Shown: positions 22,080 to 32,633 of the stretch, one piece after another
Numbering within the stretch: the first letter of the stretch is position 1
Layout: each line of letters begins with the position of its first letter
Origin: Eonycteris spelaea
Taxonomy: Eukaryota > Chordata > Mammalia > Chiroptera > Pteropodidae
Direction of reading: 5' to 3'
NCBI GenBank assembly: GCA_003508835.1
Contig: PUFA01000170.1
Coordinates: forward strand, 2,232,001 to 2,296,000
DNA length: 64,000 bases
Notes under the pieces: generated by a model
The model's input: the letters and a program-made list of their open reading frames with translations, nothing else
Told to the model about the DNA's origin: nothing
Database searches by the model: none
Position numbers and translations under genes: made by a program

Positions 22080-22205
22080 AAGTTATCCTTGCCTTTTCTC
22101 AGATCAAGCCCTTTAAGGGTAAGGACTGTCTCCCTGCTTGTCATTATATTGCCATTGCCCAGTATGAGGTCTGACCTACGGCGGGAGCTTGACCTGGTGA
22201 ATGAG
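22080..22205 (+). mobile_element. Possible L2/CR1-type LINE 3' end
   Basis: 'ccctttaagggtaaggactg', 'tctccctgcttgtcattata' and 'ttgccattgcccagtatgag', then a 'gaatgag' end, follow the L2-like 'cttgagggcagggactgtgt' terminal pattern. Confidence 0.45.
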
Positions 22206-22361
22206 TGAAAATGTGTTTTATTTAGAGCCTGATCTTTTACGCAGAGGGAAATTTCTCCTGTGCCTGCCTAAATGTCAGCGCTTAGGTGCCCTCAAGAATC
22301 TTGGAGGGGAAAAGATAGCATTTACTATTTTCTCAAAATGAGAATACACACATACTTTTGA

Positions 22362-22385
22362 ATAAATGAATGAATGAATGGATGA
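22362..22385. repeat. (AATG)n short microsatellite
   Basis: Four or five AATG units. Confidence 0.85.
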
Positions 22386-23158
22386 GAAAAGAAAGGCATA
22401 ACTGCCTTCAATTAATTAATATAAATATGTTTTATTCATATTAATAGAGAGTTTGCATTTGATTACAATAAGCACCAGCAGACAAAATAAATAAATAATA
22501 TGGCAACCTCTATATTTGTACTTTAAGATTTATTACAAATTCTCATACTCTAATGAAATAAGTATGTGTGGCTTAAGACTCAGTTTAGGTTTATTTCTGT
22601 ATTAGGTATTATGGCTAATAAAAGAAAACTAGAATATTAATCTAACAAAGGTTGTAGATTTTTATCTGAATTTTGAAAGAAACTGAATACATATAAAGGG
22701 TAGTCTCATGGATTTCTGAATTTTAGCATTTTCTACTAAAATTTGTCATAACATTGTTTTATATCTTTAATTAATAATTTATTTATCTCAATTGTTTTTT
22801 CTAATTAAAGGTACTTTCAACCTCACTGGCCTAAGAATCTATTATACAGGTTATATATTCCTTACATTCTCTTCTTGTATTTTTTTTTTAAAAACCTAAT
22901 GGCTCAATTTATCATAGTTTTCCCATATGAAAATTACCACCCTGGGTTGTAAGTTTGTCTTTTAGATCATTTTTGTAAAACTTTATTTAAAATTCTCTCT
23001 TTTCCCTATTGCTTATTTCAAACGTTTCCTGAATGTGTGTCCTCTGAAATACACAGCCATTTGCTTATGATTATTGTTCATCATCTTTGCAGAAGGCACC
23101 CATCCACCTTTCTCAGTTTATTGAAAAGGATGTGCAGAGAATTTTAAGTAGAGCAGAC
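22386..23158. other. Unique AT-rich DNA
   Basis: No recognisable feature. Confidence 0.5.
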
Positions 23159-23191
23159 ATTCTCTCTCTCTTTCTCTCTCTCTCTCTCTTT
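23159..23191. repeat. (CT)n microsatellite
   Basis: About 15 CT units with one TTT interruption. Confidence 0.9.
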
Positions 23192-24080
23192 TGCTTTGTG
23201 GCCTTTTCATAAGGGCAAGTCATAATCAGAAGACTGATGAGAATTTGTTCTAATCAGCTGAAGAATACTTTTTGAATAAGGTTTTACAGCAAATAAAAAT
23301 AATGGTAAATATATAAAGATTTGGCATAGAACTCCATAGCAAATTTTTATAATAGTAATAGAACAGTAATTCTACAGTTACAGAAGAACTAGTACCTGGG
23401 ATACTGGCCTTAATGGTGAAAAATTCTGTGATTGGCTGCTGGATCTAAAAGCAGCCACGTGTTACTGCAGTCTGCTCATGAACATTTCTAAAAGTTGGAA
23501 GCAACACACAAGAAGTTCTGACAGCAGTTCAAGCCGGGATCCTGTGCCTTTCACTTCCTCAAGCCTAGGAGAAACATGGATGGGAATCTGAGACTAGGAT
23601 TATGGGTTTACTACTTCAGCTTTAATGACAGGTTATTATTCTCCTCTCCAAAGACTCGCCTGTCCACAGTGGGTGTGGTATAGTGTAGAGAAACCAGAAA
23701 TGTTACTTAAGAAATGCAAAAACAAGGCAGGAATTCACCCTCTAACATTCAAAATAGATTATGTAAGAAGTCAATTTTCTTACAAGCCAGGTGACTACCT
23801 TGAGGGTATATTTTCTAAATTTTTTTAATCTTCTTTAACTAATCACACTCAAAGCCTAGAGGGATCTCTGCTCACTGAGTATTGAAGATACTAACACCAC
23901 CTAGGGCAGCAAAAGCTAGGGACTTTCTATTTTATGGTGAAAGGATGTGGTGATAGGAGAAGGAATGAGCAGGTGTGTGATTGCTAATTCTCTCCAAGGA
24001 CTTCAGCTCAGAGTAATTTTAAGTGTGTGGAGTTGGGAGGAGGAGAGCAAAAGCTGACCAAAAGATGAGGATAGCTCACT
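23192..24080. other. Unique non-coding DNA
   Basis: No recognisable gene or repeat. Near 23430-23465 there are an inverted CCAAT box (gattgg) and an E-box (cacgtg), isolated and of unknown relevance. Confidence 0.4.
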
Positions 24081-24107
24081 GGGTGGGGTGGGGAGGGGGA
24101 GAATGGG
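24081..24107 (+). other. G-quadruplex-forming motif
   Basis: Four G-runs separated by single bases (GGG, GGGG, GGGG, GGGGG) and a fifth GGG after a short gap. Single-nucleotide loops are the most stable class of intramolecular parallel quadruplex. Confidence 0.8.
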
Positions 24108-27100
24108 AAGCTCTTGTCCTGAGTTCCCACTTGAGGATCTGGGAAGTGACTAGCTTGAATTCCACCTAATATGAACATGGGTTTCAGCTTTCATAAGATG
24201 CCTTTGTTTCCTGTGTGTACAGAAGGAACCCAGAAGTATGAAAGAGTCTACCTCAAGTGCTTGCAAGAGGGGAAATGGAAAAGGGATGAAAGGGCTCTTC
24301 AGAGAGGCTACAGCCACTCGATCTAGGCAGCGGTAGAATTGTGCACAGCCAGACCACAGAGTACCTGGTCTGAGCTAAGATCAAGCCAAGTCAGAAAGTG
24401 AGGACCACTGGGCTTCAACCAAGCTGAGAGAGGCTTCTACTTCAATGACTCCAGGCCACAATTACAGACACAATTGTTGGCTGGTACACAATGCACAAAT
24501 GGAGAAGGACACCTGGGTGGAATTAAAGGAGCCTGCAAACATCCTATCCGAGAACCTCTTCACCTCTACCATGAGGTTGCAAACACTTGAACACTGTCTC
24601 GAAGAACTCCTGGGTTAGTCGTAGTGTTTCAGAGGTAAGAAATACCAAGTAGTATCCAATCAAAGGAACATTTTACCTAACGAGACTAGGCTGTTTAAGA
24701 TATCTTCTGTATTGTAGAATTACTTAAATTTGTTATCCAATTACATGTGTGTGTGAGTTAATATATATTTATATAAATATATCTTGCTATATGTGTTTTA
24801 AAACTTTTTTCTTAAAAAATTCTAAGAAAATACTTGCCAAGTGGGTAGGTAAAATTCTATCATAAAAATTGGAGGGCTTTCGAGAGAGAAAAGTGTACTA
24901 TTAGTTCTTCAGTACAGTGGGAATAAACTAGGACTATCCATGCCATCTGAGACCCACCCTACAAAAAAGCTGAATTCTGTTTAAGATGAGAATTTTTCTT
25001 TGATTGGTAGGGAGAAAACCTTCACCATGATGTATATATTTGTTTATAAAATGAATTTTTTGAGCCTACCATAGCTAAGAAAGTTTACACAAATAAGAAT
25101 TGAATTGTTCTATTTAAGGAATAAACAGAAATTCAGTGAATGTTAAGTTGGCTAAAATATGGAGAAAAGAAGAGTCTCAAAATAGAAAGAGTTATTTGAG
25201 AGAACAGCAATAATTTAGCACCTGAAAACTGGGGTTGGGCGGAGAGGTCAAATGGTAAGTAAGATATTTCCAGTAGACAGATAGTTATAGCTGATACAGA
25301 TTTTAAACTGCACTTGAACTTCATCTGTGCTGTCATCTCTATCCATATTCAGTATACTCAAACCTTTGTAAAATCTGGAGTGTCCTTTGGATATAGCGTG
25401 GGGGAAAGCGAGGAAGGGAATGAAGGCATAGGAACTATCTGAAGTGAGGAGTGGAGAGGCAAAGCAGCATGAAAATAATTCATGAAGCCTGAGAAGACCA
25501 GGTAGAAAATGAAAATATATACATATATTAAAAAAATAGAAGAGAGACATTAGAGAAAGATGCAACCTGAAGAGGCAAACTCATGAATCTAGGAGCTATC
25601 TATGGGTGCATTTGAGTGAGGACGGATTTCCATTAGTAAGATGAGATGTCCAGCAAATCTACCAAAATATTCAAGAAAAGTTGTTCTGTTAAGCCTGAGA
25701 ACTTAGAAATAACTAGGCTGTAGTTAAAGATATTTAATACTGTTTATACCATTAAGATATAATTTCAGTGATCAGTCAATAACATTTACTAATTAGCCAT
25801 TCTAAACAGACTGTTGTACTCTATACAGTGAATGTTTTGAACTCACAAACTTAGTTAATTCCTTAGGGAAAAATAAAATAAGAAAAGAAATTCACATTGG
25901 TGTTAATGATGGTTGAAATGCCTTTTCCTTATCATGAGTTAACTATAAATAAATAATACTAATTCATACATTCAAAATTTTTTTATTATTAAAGTAACTA
26001 TAACTTACAGACAGTGACAAAGATTTTTACCCACTAGTTATTTAAAGTTTACGAAATGCCTTCAGCTCCCTGGAGAAAATGTACTGAGTAAGTATAAAAT
26101 AATAATAAAATAATAATATGCCCAAGGATAAACTGTGTTCCTATGTTTTCAAACTGTGAGCATCATGGGCATTTTATAGCTCAGGTTGTTTATAAATGAG
26201 GCCCCCAGCTGTTCTTGAGAGACTCAGGCAGAAAAAGGGAGTAAACGAAGGATAATAATCCTGATTATAATAGGAGGCTGTTTCTATAGCGATCCAGGGT
26301 GAGTCGCATTCTCCCTGGGAGTAAACTGCTCAGTCAGGAGCTCCAACGAAGTACCACATGGAAAATTACCTCCTTCCAGGTACTAAATGATACTGTGATG
26401 CCTTGGAAAAATTAATGGGTGAGTGGTTTACTCTGAGAGCATTTTATTCCCTCTGAGTCAACATAAGATGCTGCCCAATTAAGTTTTGGAGGGCAGAATT
26501 TGCCCTAGAAAGAGTAGTTTAAGGTTTAGAGTTATCGAAGCAATATAAAAACTAGTCCCTGATGTAGAATAAAGATAGGACTTCTCACAATGGTAAGACT
26601 TTCATTATCAGCAGAGTGATAACACTTCCCTCAGTGGCCAAATGAAGAAAGGAAAAGGTAGGAGCTACCATTAAAATATGAAATAAATACATTGACTTTT
26701 TTTTTTTTTTACATTTATATATAGTCAACCAACTATCTCTTGGTCTTTTCTAAAATATGAGAGTCATTTGGCCTATCACAGTGTCTCAGACAATTCAGAC
26801 TGTTGCCACATCAGGTAAATAAATGTTACTGTTTCCTCTAGAAATATATTTCTATGTTTAATGGATAATATAACCACAGAGACAACACAGAATTCAAATA
26901 GGCTGGAAGCATTATTGGATTTTGAACTAATTTTTTTAAACAGAGAAGGCCAACATGCCATTTTGTTCAGTTTTATCTAATTATCTCTCAAGCTCTGTTC
27001 TACAGTCGGTTAAATTAAATTAACAAAATTAAATAATGAATTTTTGCGAAGGATTTTCTTTAAAAAAAACTGATAATATTGTGGCTATTTAGATCAAATA

Positions 27101-27554
27101 GAATACCTTATTACGTAGTAAAAATGCTTAAAGTGTCTTTAAATCTAGTATAAGTATAAATTACCAAGTAAGTATTCAAGCAATAATTATTTTGAGTTGA
27201 CTTAGTAGATAATGTTAATGTTATCAATTATGATTTTCTGAGAAATAGTGGATCTTTTACTCTAATATTTTAATTATTTATTAAAAGACATCTATGAAAT
27301 AAAGAGAAGTGATATGTAAGTAATTTTTTTTTTTTTTGAAAGCTGGGGTTCTAGAGGTGGAAGCCCCTAAAAGAGCTCTCTCTGACTTCGGTCTTCCCTA
27401 CTCCTCTCATGCAGCCTTTCTTCACAGACTGTCAAAGTGTACTTCAAAGATAAAAAATCCGATCATGAAACCTGTAGATATGGAAATATATGGAAATAAA
27501 TATAAGTGCATACATTTGTTTTGACTAAAGTGATGATCGAGATATAAATCAGAC
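24108..27554. other. Unique non-coding DNA
   Basis: About 3.4 kb without a recognised repeat or gene apart from T/A runs (about 26699-26711 and 27322-27337). A splice-donor-like AGG|GTGAGT occurs at about 26296-26304 but has no supporting exon. All open frames are short (107 codons or fewer) and unremarkable. Confidence 0.45.
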
Positions 27555-27785
27555 TCCTTAGATCTGCCTCCTGTCACGGCTCCTGAATAGATGTGTAGTT
27601 ATTCCTGCGAACTTCAGATTTCTCATCTGTAAGATGGGAATGATAATCACATCTACTTCATGCAGTTGGCCCAACGACTAAGATATTTTAATTAATTTAA
27701 AGCACTTAGTGCATTGCCTAGCAAAGACAATCCTCAATAAATCTTAGATATTATATTACTATTGCCATTATAATTATTATTTTAG
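27555..27785 (+). repeat. MIR SINE
   Basis: 'tcagatttctcatctgtaag', 'atgggaatgataatcacatc', 'aaagcacttagtgcattgcc' and 'aatcctcaataaatcttaga' follow the MIR 3' half in order. Confidence 0.8.
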
Positions 27786-28259
27786 TTTTGTGATTAGTAC
27801 TGGTCAGTGTTGTGGAGAGTGTAAATAACATCAAACATATGGTTTTTGCTATTTGAAGAAATTACTTGTAATGTGGGAGAATATATTAACAAAATAAGCA
27901 GGAAATGATGATATATTGTTATATATAAGATAATGTGATATAGATCATAAATACCATCGGCAATGCATTCGATAGTTTATCAGAGTCAATATCCAGTTCT
28001 CGCTTTTGTCATTGAGCACATGTTATCAAAGGATAACTGAAGAAAAATTATCTAGATCACATTTATAGTGAGAGGAGGTGAAACCAGCAGAAATGAAAAT
28101 TAAGATGTAAAAAAGAGAAGTAATTTCTAGGCCAGTTATAGTGAATGTGAGGAAGAGAAAAAAACTGGCAGAATTAATCTATTAAATGAGAAGGTCCGTT
28201 GTTCTTTAACGACTGAAACAAAGAAAGCAGTAATAAATAAGCTCCTGATTTTGCCACAG
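27786..28259. other. Unique AT-rich DNA
   Basis: No recognisable feature. Confidence 0.45.
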
Positions 28260-28680
28260 CATGGCTTTTGTCAATAGCGTAGGCAATGGCATTTACACTT
28301 CCGCTTTGTGCGCCTGGACCGGCTCTGCTCTGCCTCCCATACTCCCACAAATTCTGTTTCTCCACTTCTTCCCACAAAGAATTCGCCTGCAACAAGCTTT
28401 TCATGGGATTTATAGATTTTTACTCGACTCGTCTTTGCGACGGTGATCTCGAGCAACGTTCAAGTCTAATTTGTAATTCATTTCTCCTGACAACACCGTG
28501 TTGCTTCCCCAAGTCTGAGGTAGACTTTTCAGACCCTGCTCACCGGTAGAGTTCTGCTGTCTGTCCTTCCACCTTCAGTCAGGTAACCTAAGACATTCCC
28601 AACAGTGGAAAACGAGAGCTGCTCTCAACTCCTTATTGGGCCAAAATCGGCGATACTCGTCCTCAAGACTATTTGAGCCC
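28260..28680. promoter_or_regulatory. CpG-enriched unique patch (candidate regulatory DNA)
   Basis: By eye I count about 17 CpG dinucleotides in about 420 bp, against roughly one per 100 bp in the flanks. No repeat is recognised. It could be a lightly methylated regulatory element or a relatively young insertion. A CAG|GTAACC donor-like site at about 28578-28586 and a pyrimidine tract ending ctccag at about 28740 are present, but no exon can be argued. Confidence 0.3.
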
Positions 28681-29169
28681 TCTCCCACTTTTTTTTTTCC
28701 CTTTGAGAAATGCGATGCTTTTAGCTTTTTACTCTTTCCCCTCCAGCTCGAATTGGAATTAATCTTATTCCAATTGACCTCTTTTCTCTCTTTTCGTTTC
28801 TATTTCCAAATGTACTATTAAAAAAGTGTTTCAAAGACAAGTTGAAACGGAACCTGAATTTCAAGGTGTTCTTTTCATCTCTCCTACTCCTAAGAATTAT
28901 CCCAGCACCCCTGGAATCCTGGTGTAGCTGAGCCCCCTGCGACTTGAATGCCCCTAGTATTTCTGGCAGCTAGAATGAAATAATTTAACTCTTAATTAGG
29001 CCTTTGTTCACATGTTAACCTCTCTTCTTGCTCAACACCTTTTGTTCTCACAGTATAATTCCATGTTGCTGATGTGCTGTTTCTCTGTCAAGCAGGAGGA
29101 GATAACTCCAGGGTCTCGAGGATAATTTATGAATTTATTGTGCAGAAGGAAAGAATGTCTCCGAGGTCT
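28681..29169. other. Unique non-coding DNA
   Basis: No recognisable feature apart from a T-run (about 28689-28698). Confidence 0.45.
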
Positions 29170-29457
29170 CTATGATGGCTGCTGGCCCTAGGGAGTGTGG
29201 TGTGAAAAAGCATTATCTGTGACTGAAGAAACACAGACTTCTCTCTCTGTTCCCTGGAAGGCCCCCTCTCCTCCCCTTTAAAACTCTTCTGCTGGGTCTG
29301 AAACTTTGGAGATGATCTTTGGACATCAGTCCGCCACCTTCCCAGGGTGCTGACTTCCTGAACAAAGGAACGTTCCCTCTCCACCCAATGCTTGTCCCTC
29401 GAGTATTGGTTTTCAAGTGGTGAACAGCCAAACGGGTTTTTTGGTACCACCAGCTCT
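29170..29457 (+). mobile_element. Possible 3' part of an old endogenous-retrovirus LTR
   Basis: The order TATA-like 'cccctttaaaactcttctgc', then 'cttcctgaacaaaggaac' (where LTRs usually carry the poly(A) signal region), then 'gcttgtccctcgagtattgg' and 'ggttttcaagtggtgaacag', and an end near 'ggtaccacca' resembles retroviral LTRs of laurasiatherians. No internal genes, primer-binding site or second LTR are seen, and the 5' boundary is unknown. Confidence 0.35.
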
Positions 29458-29505
29458 TAAATTCTGAGAATCTTGTGGAATCATTTGAGAAGATTGATTC
29501 CCAAA

Positions 29506-29577
29506 TTCTTTCTTTCTTTCTTTTTTCTCTTTCTTTCTTTCTTCTTTCTTTCTTCTTTCTCTTTCTTTCTTTCTTTC

Positions 29578-29608
<31 letters not shown>

Positions 29609-29609
29609 T

Positions 29610-29662
<53 letters not shown>

Positions 29663-29794
29663 CTCTCTCCTTCCCTCCTCCTCCCTCCCTCCTCCCTCCC
29701 TCCTCCCTTCCTTTCTTCTTCCTTCCTTCCTTCTCTCTTCCTTCCTTCCTTCCTTCCTTCCTTCATTTTCTCTCTTTCTCTTCCTTTTCTTCTT
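29506..29794. repeat. 289-bp pyrimidine tract: (CTTT)n, (CT)n, (CCTT)n mixture
   Basis: Almost purely C/T on the plus strand. Segments of CTTT, long CT runs, CCTCC and CCTT units follow each other. It abuts the 3' end of a minus-strand L1, so it probably grew from that element's poly(A) tail. The FFLSFF- and ERERKK-type open frames here are artefacts. Confidence 0.95.
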
Positions 29795-30610
29795 AAAAAA
29801 TTACTTTATTTATTATGATGACACTGGTTATTGAAATTCAATGAGTTTCAGTTGTACATTTTTAACAGCAAGGCATATATATATAGTTACACTGTATGTT
29901 CACCTCCCACAATTAGATTTCTTTCTGTCACCACATATTTGACCCCCTTTACCCTGTCTAACTCCCCCTCCTCTGGTAACCACTAATCTACTGCCTTTGT
30001 CCATGAGTCTCTGTTTGTTTGTCCTGTTCATCTGTTGCTTTTAAGTTTAAACCCCACATGTAAGTGATATTATGTGATTTTCCACTTTTTTGGTCTGGCT
30101 TATTTCACTTAGCATGATTATCTTGAGGTCTATCCATGTTGTTGCAAATGGCAGTATTTCATCTCTTCTCATGGCTGAGTAATATTCCATGTATATATAT
30201 ATACCACAGCTTCTTTAGCCAATCATCTATCATAGGACACTTTGGTTGCTTCCATGTCCTGGCCATTGTGAATCATGCTGCTATGAACATCGGTGTGCAA
30301 ATATCTTTTCAGATATGAGTTTTCAAGTCTTTGGGAGTAAATATCCAGTAGAGGGATTGCTGGATCATATGATGGATCAATTCTTAGTTTTTTGAGGAAC
30401 CTCCAATCTGTTTTCCATAGTGGCTGTACCAATTTGCAGTCCCACCAGCAGTGTATGAAGGTTCCTTTTCTCCGCATCCTCTCCAATATTTGTTATTACT
30501 TGTCCTGTTGATTATAGCTATTTTAACAGGTATGAGTTGGTATCTCATTGTGATTTTGATTTGCATTCCCTAATAGCTAGCGACGTTGAGCATCTTTTCA
30601 TATATTCCAT
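29795..30610 (-). mobile_element. 5'-truncated L1 LINE
   Basis: Antisense L1 on the plus strand. From the 3' end at 29795 the blocks are 'ctctggtaaccactaatcta', 'tatttcacttagcatgatta', 'ctcatggctgagtaatattc', 'ccattgtgaatcatgctgct', 'ccaccagcagtgtatgaag' and 'ttgatttgcattccctaata'. It is truncated near 30603-30610. The 3' UTR differs from the bat-type copies at 14.4 kb and 37.5 kb. Possible target-site duplications: ccaaattc (29501 and 30623), or the 13-mer caaattctttctt (29502 and 30654). Confidence 0.85.
30049..30610 (-). pseudogene. L1 ORF2 C-terminal remnant
   Basis: Minus-strand frames encode the C-terminus of L1 ORF2. Examples are [17 protein letters not shown] and [17 protein letters not shown] within 30223-30486, and the HTDVHSSMI segment that follows. 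Stops and frameshifts interrupt it, and the endonuclease and reverse transcriptase are absent through 5' truncation. Confidence 0.8.
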
Positions 30611-31414
30611 CATCTTTTTACACCAAATTCCAGGGGTAGAAATGGTAAATGATCAAATTCTTTCTTATTCTCTACCTGACCATGTGATACATCCCTAAGT
30701 CCTTTAGCCGGAGGCCACTCGATGCATAGCCAACCTTGCATAAACAGCCTCTTTGAGCCCGTGATTCTCCTGTTTTCTTCACCACCCGTTATGGGAAAGT
30801 TGTGTACAAGGAAGTCCTTTAATGAGAATATATGGACAAAACTTCTTAGCTACCGTGACTTAAAAATACATGGTATTTGAGGAAGATGTTCTATGCACAA
30901 TCTCAGAAACTGGAATGCTATTACTTTTGAATAATTCCAAGTGAATTACATGTGAGAGGTAGAGAAAATTATATTTACCACAGTTTCTTCCAGGAACACT
31001 CAATTTTTCAGAAGAAAACTTTCATAAGCTCCCTTGGGACTTGGGTGCAGCTTCCAAAGTTCAGTCCCAAAGAGCTTCCGTGATGTGTAGGGTGTTACTC
31101 CCCTGGAGATAAGGGGCAAAAGCTTTTGTAGTACTAAGGTAAGAACAAGGAAGAGAGAAGAATGGGGGGCTAGAGCTGATAAAACAGGCCAACATGTGGT
31201 ACAGGTACACACAGTGCCATTGCGTGCTGTGAGCTCTTTTTGCATCTCTAATTATTAACAGAAGTTTTAAAACTATGAAGTGCAAAAAGACATATTCATG
31301 AGACAATAGGCACTCGATACATGGGTTGTATATTCAGCTTTGAAAATGAACTCTTTGGGAATATTGAAAAATATATTACATTCTAAAACTTATCATGCAC
31401 TGTTATTTAGGGGC
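30611..31414. other. Unique non-coding DNA
   Basis: No recognised gene or repeat. Overlapping 81-codon minus-strand frames (31000-31306) have no domain. Confidence 0.45.
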
Positions 31415-31556
31415 TGCTGTCTTGCTGTAGACAGGCCTGGATTTGAATCTAGATTCCACTTCTTATTGGTAATGTTCTCTTTGAATTTCCATTTGTAGGA
31501 TTTTAAATAGATAGCATATGTGGAGTATAGTCCCAGATAAACATTCAATAAACAAT
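31415..31556 (+). repeat. MIR SINE
   Basis: 'aggcctggatttgaatctag', 'attccacttcttattggtaa' and the end 'cccagataaacattcaataa' follow MIR order. Confidence 0.65.
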
Positions 31557-31560
31557 ACCC

Positions 31561-31617
31561 ATGATGATGACGATGATGATGATGATGACGATGATGATGA
31601 TGAAGTAGAAGAAGAAG
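31561..31617. repeat. (ATG)n followed by (GAA)n microsatellite
   Basis: About 14 ATG units with two ACG variants, then three or four GAA units. Confidence 0.95.
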
Positions 31618-32584
31618 CTGTTGCTTAGCCCAGCAGTTAACAGGCTGTAGGCTCCAAGGTTATAACCACACACTAGCACAATAATTATTAGCATTAGTAT
31701 AGCATAGTGTTATTTAAATATTAAGCTAAGGATTTTATGTTGACATATGTTCATACAAAGAAAGATAAAAAGTGAGTGTGAGTATGAGTGAACAAAGATG
31801 TATTTTTTCATATTTTTAAATTAGCAAACAGTAGTACTAGAAATAAGAGTCATAATAGAAGAAGAAGCCATAATCACAGCACTCTGTGTCCATTTCCAGA
31901 AAGATATATTGGAGTCATTAGAAAACTGAGATCAGAAGACAACGTGGACCATAAATGACTTCTCTTAAAATAGCTTTACTTGTTCATAATGAACATTGGC
32001 ATGGGTTTTCTGGTAAATAGAAGCTTGAGCTATTATCAGAAATCAGACCATTTAAATTTGATGACTCAGGGACACTGTAGGTAAACCTTCCATAGGGACT
32101 TCTGACCCTCTAGAAGAAGTATAAATATGGATCGTTCTGGATTGGCATACAAATAAAACCCCAGTATTCTTTGGGAGATGTGTTTTTATAAATTATCAAG
32201 AGAGAAGAAAATTTTCTGTTTAAAGACTACTTCCTATCAAATGATATGCTTTGAGGACTCTATAGTTAAGAATTAAGGCAAATGAAGCCGTTTGACACAG
32301 CAGCAGTTTACCTGTAAACACCCCTAAAGACAGAGACCATCACCTCTCTGCGAGAATACTTTCTGCCAAAATCTTAATGAGTTACTGAGATTGTTCAAAG
32401 AAGTAAATGTCTTAAATGTTTCACTATTAAGGTGAATGTTCAGTGTCATTATTTCTATCGACACTAAGCAAGGGCCGGTTGTGACAGGTTGGCATCCTTG
32501 AGCATTGATCTGCTTTAGAGCTAGCTCTGTGAATAAGATGTGAAGAAACCGTCCTGTTTTTCTCCAGTACTTCCTTCTTATATT
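31618..32584. other. Unique non-coding DNA
   Basis: No recognisable feature. A 114-codon minus-strand frame (32324-32668) runs into the adjacent TA repeat and is not gene-like. Confidence 0.45.
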
Positions 32585-32633
32585 ACTATATATATATATA
32601 TTACTGGTATATATATATACACACATATATTTT
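32585..32633. repeat. (TA)n / (CA)n AT-rich microsatellite
   Basis: Two TA runs around ttactgg, followed by acacacat. Confidence 0.85.

Noticed and set aside
26290..26310. Splice donor AGG|GTGAGT as evidence of an exon
   Set aside because: An isolated nine-base match is expected several times in 64 kb, and no acceptor or reading frame accompanies it.
29413..29834. Long overlapping reading frames on both strands rich in S/F/L or E/K/R
   Set aside because: Translation of a pyrimidine microsatellite. No stop codons occur in C/T-only repeats.
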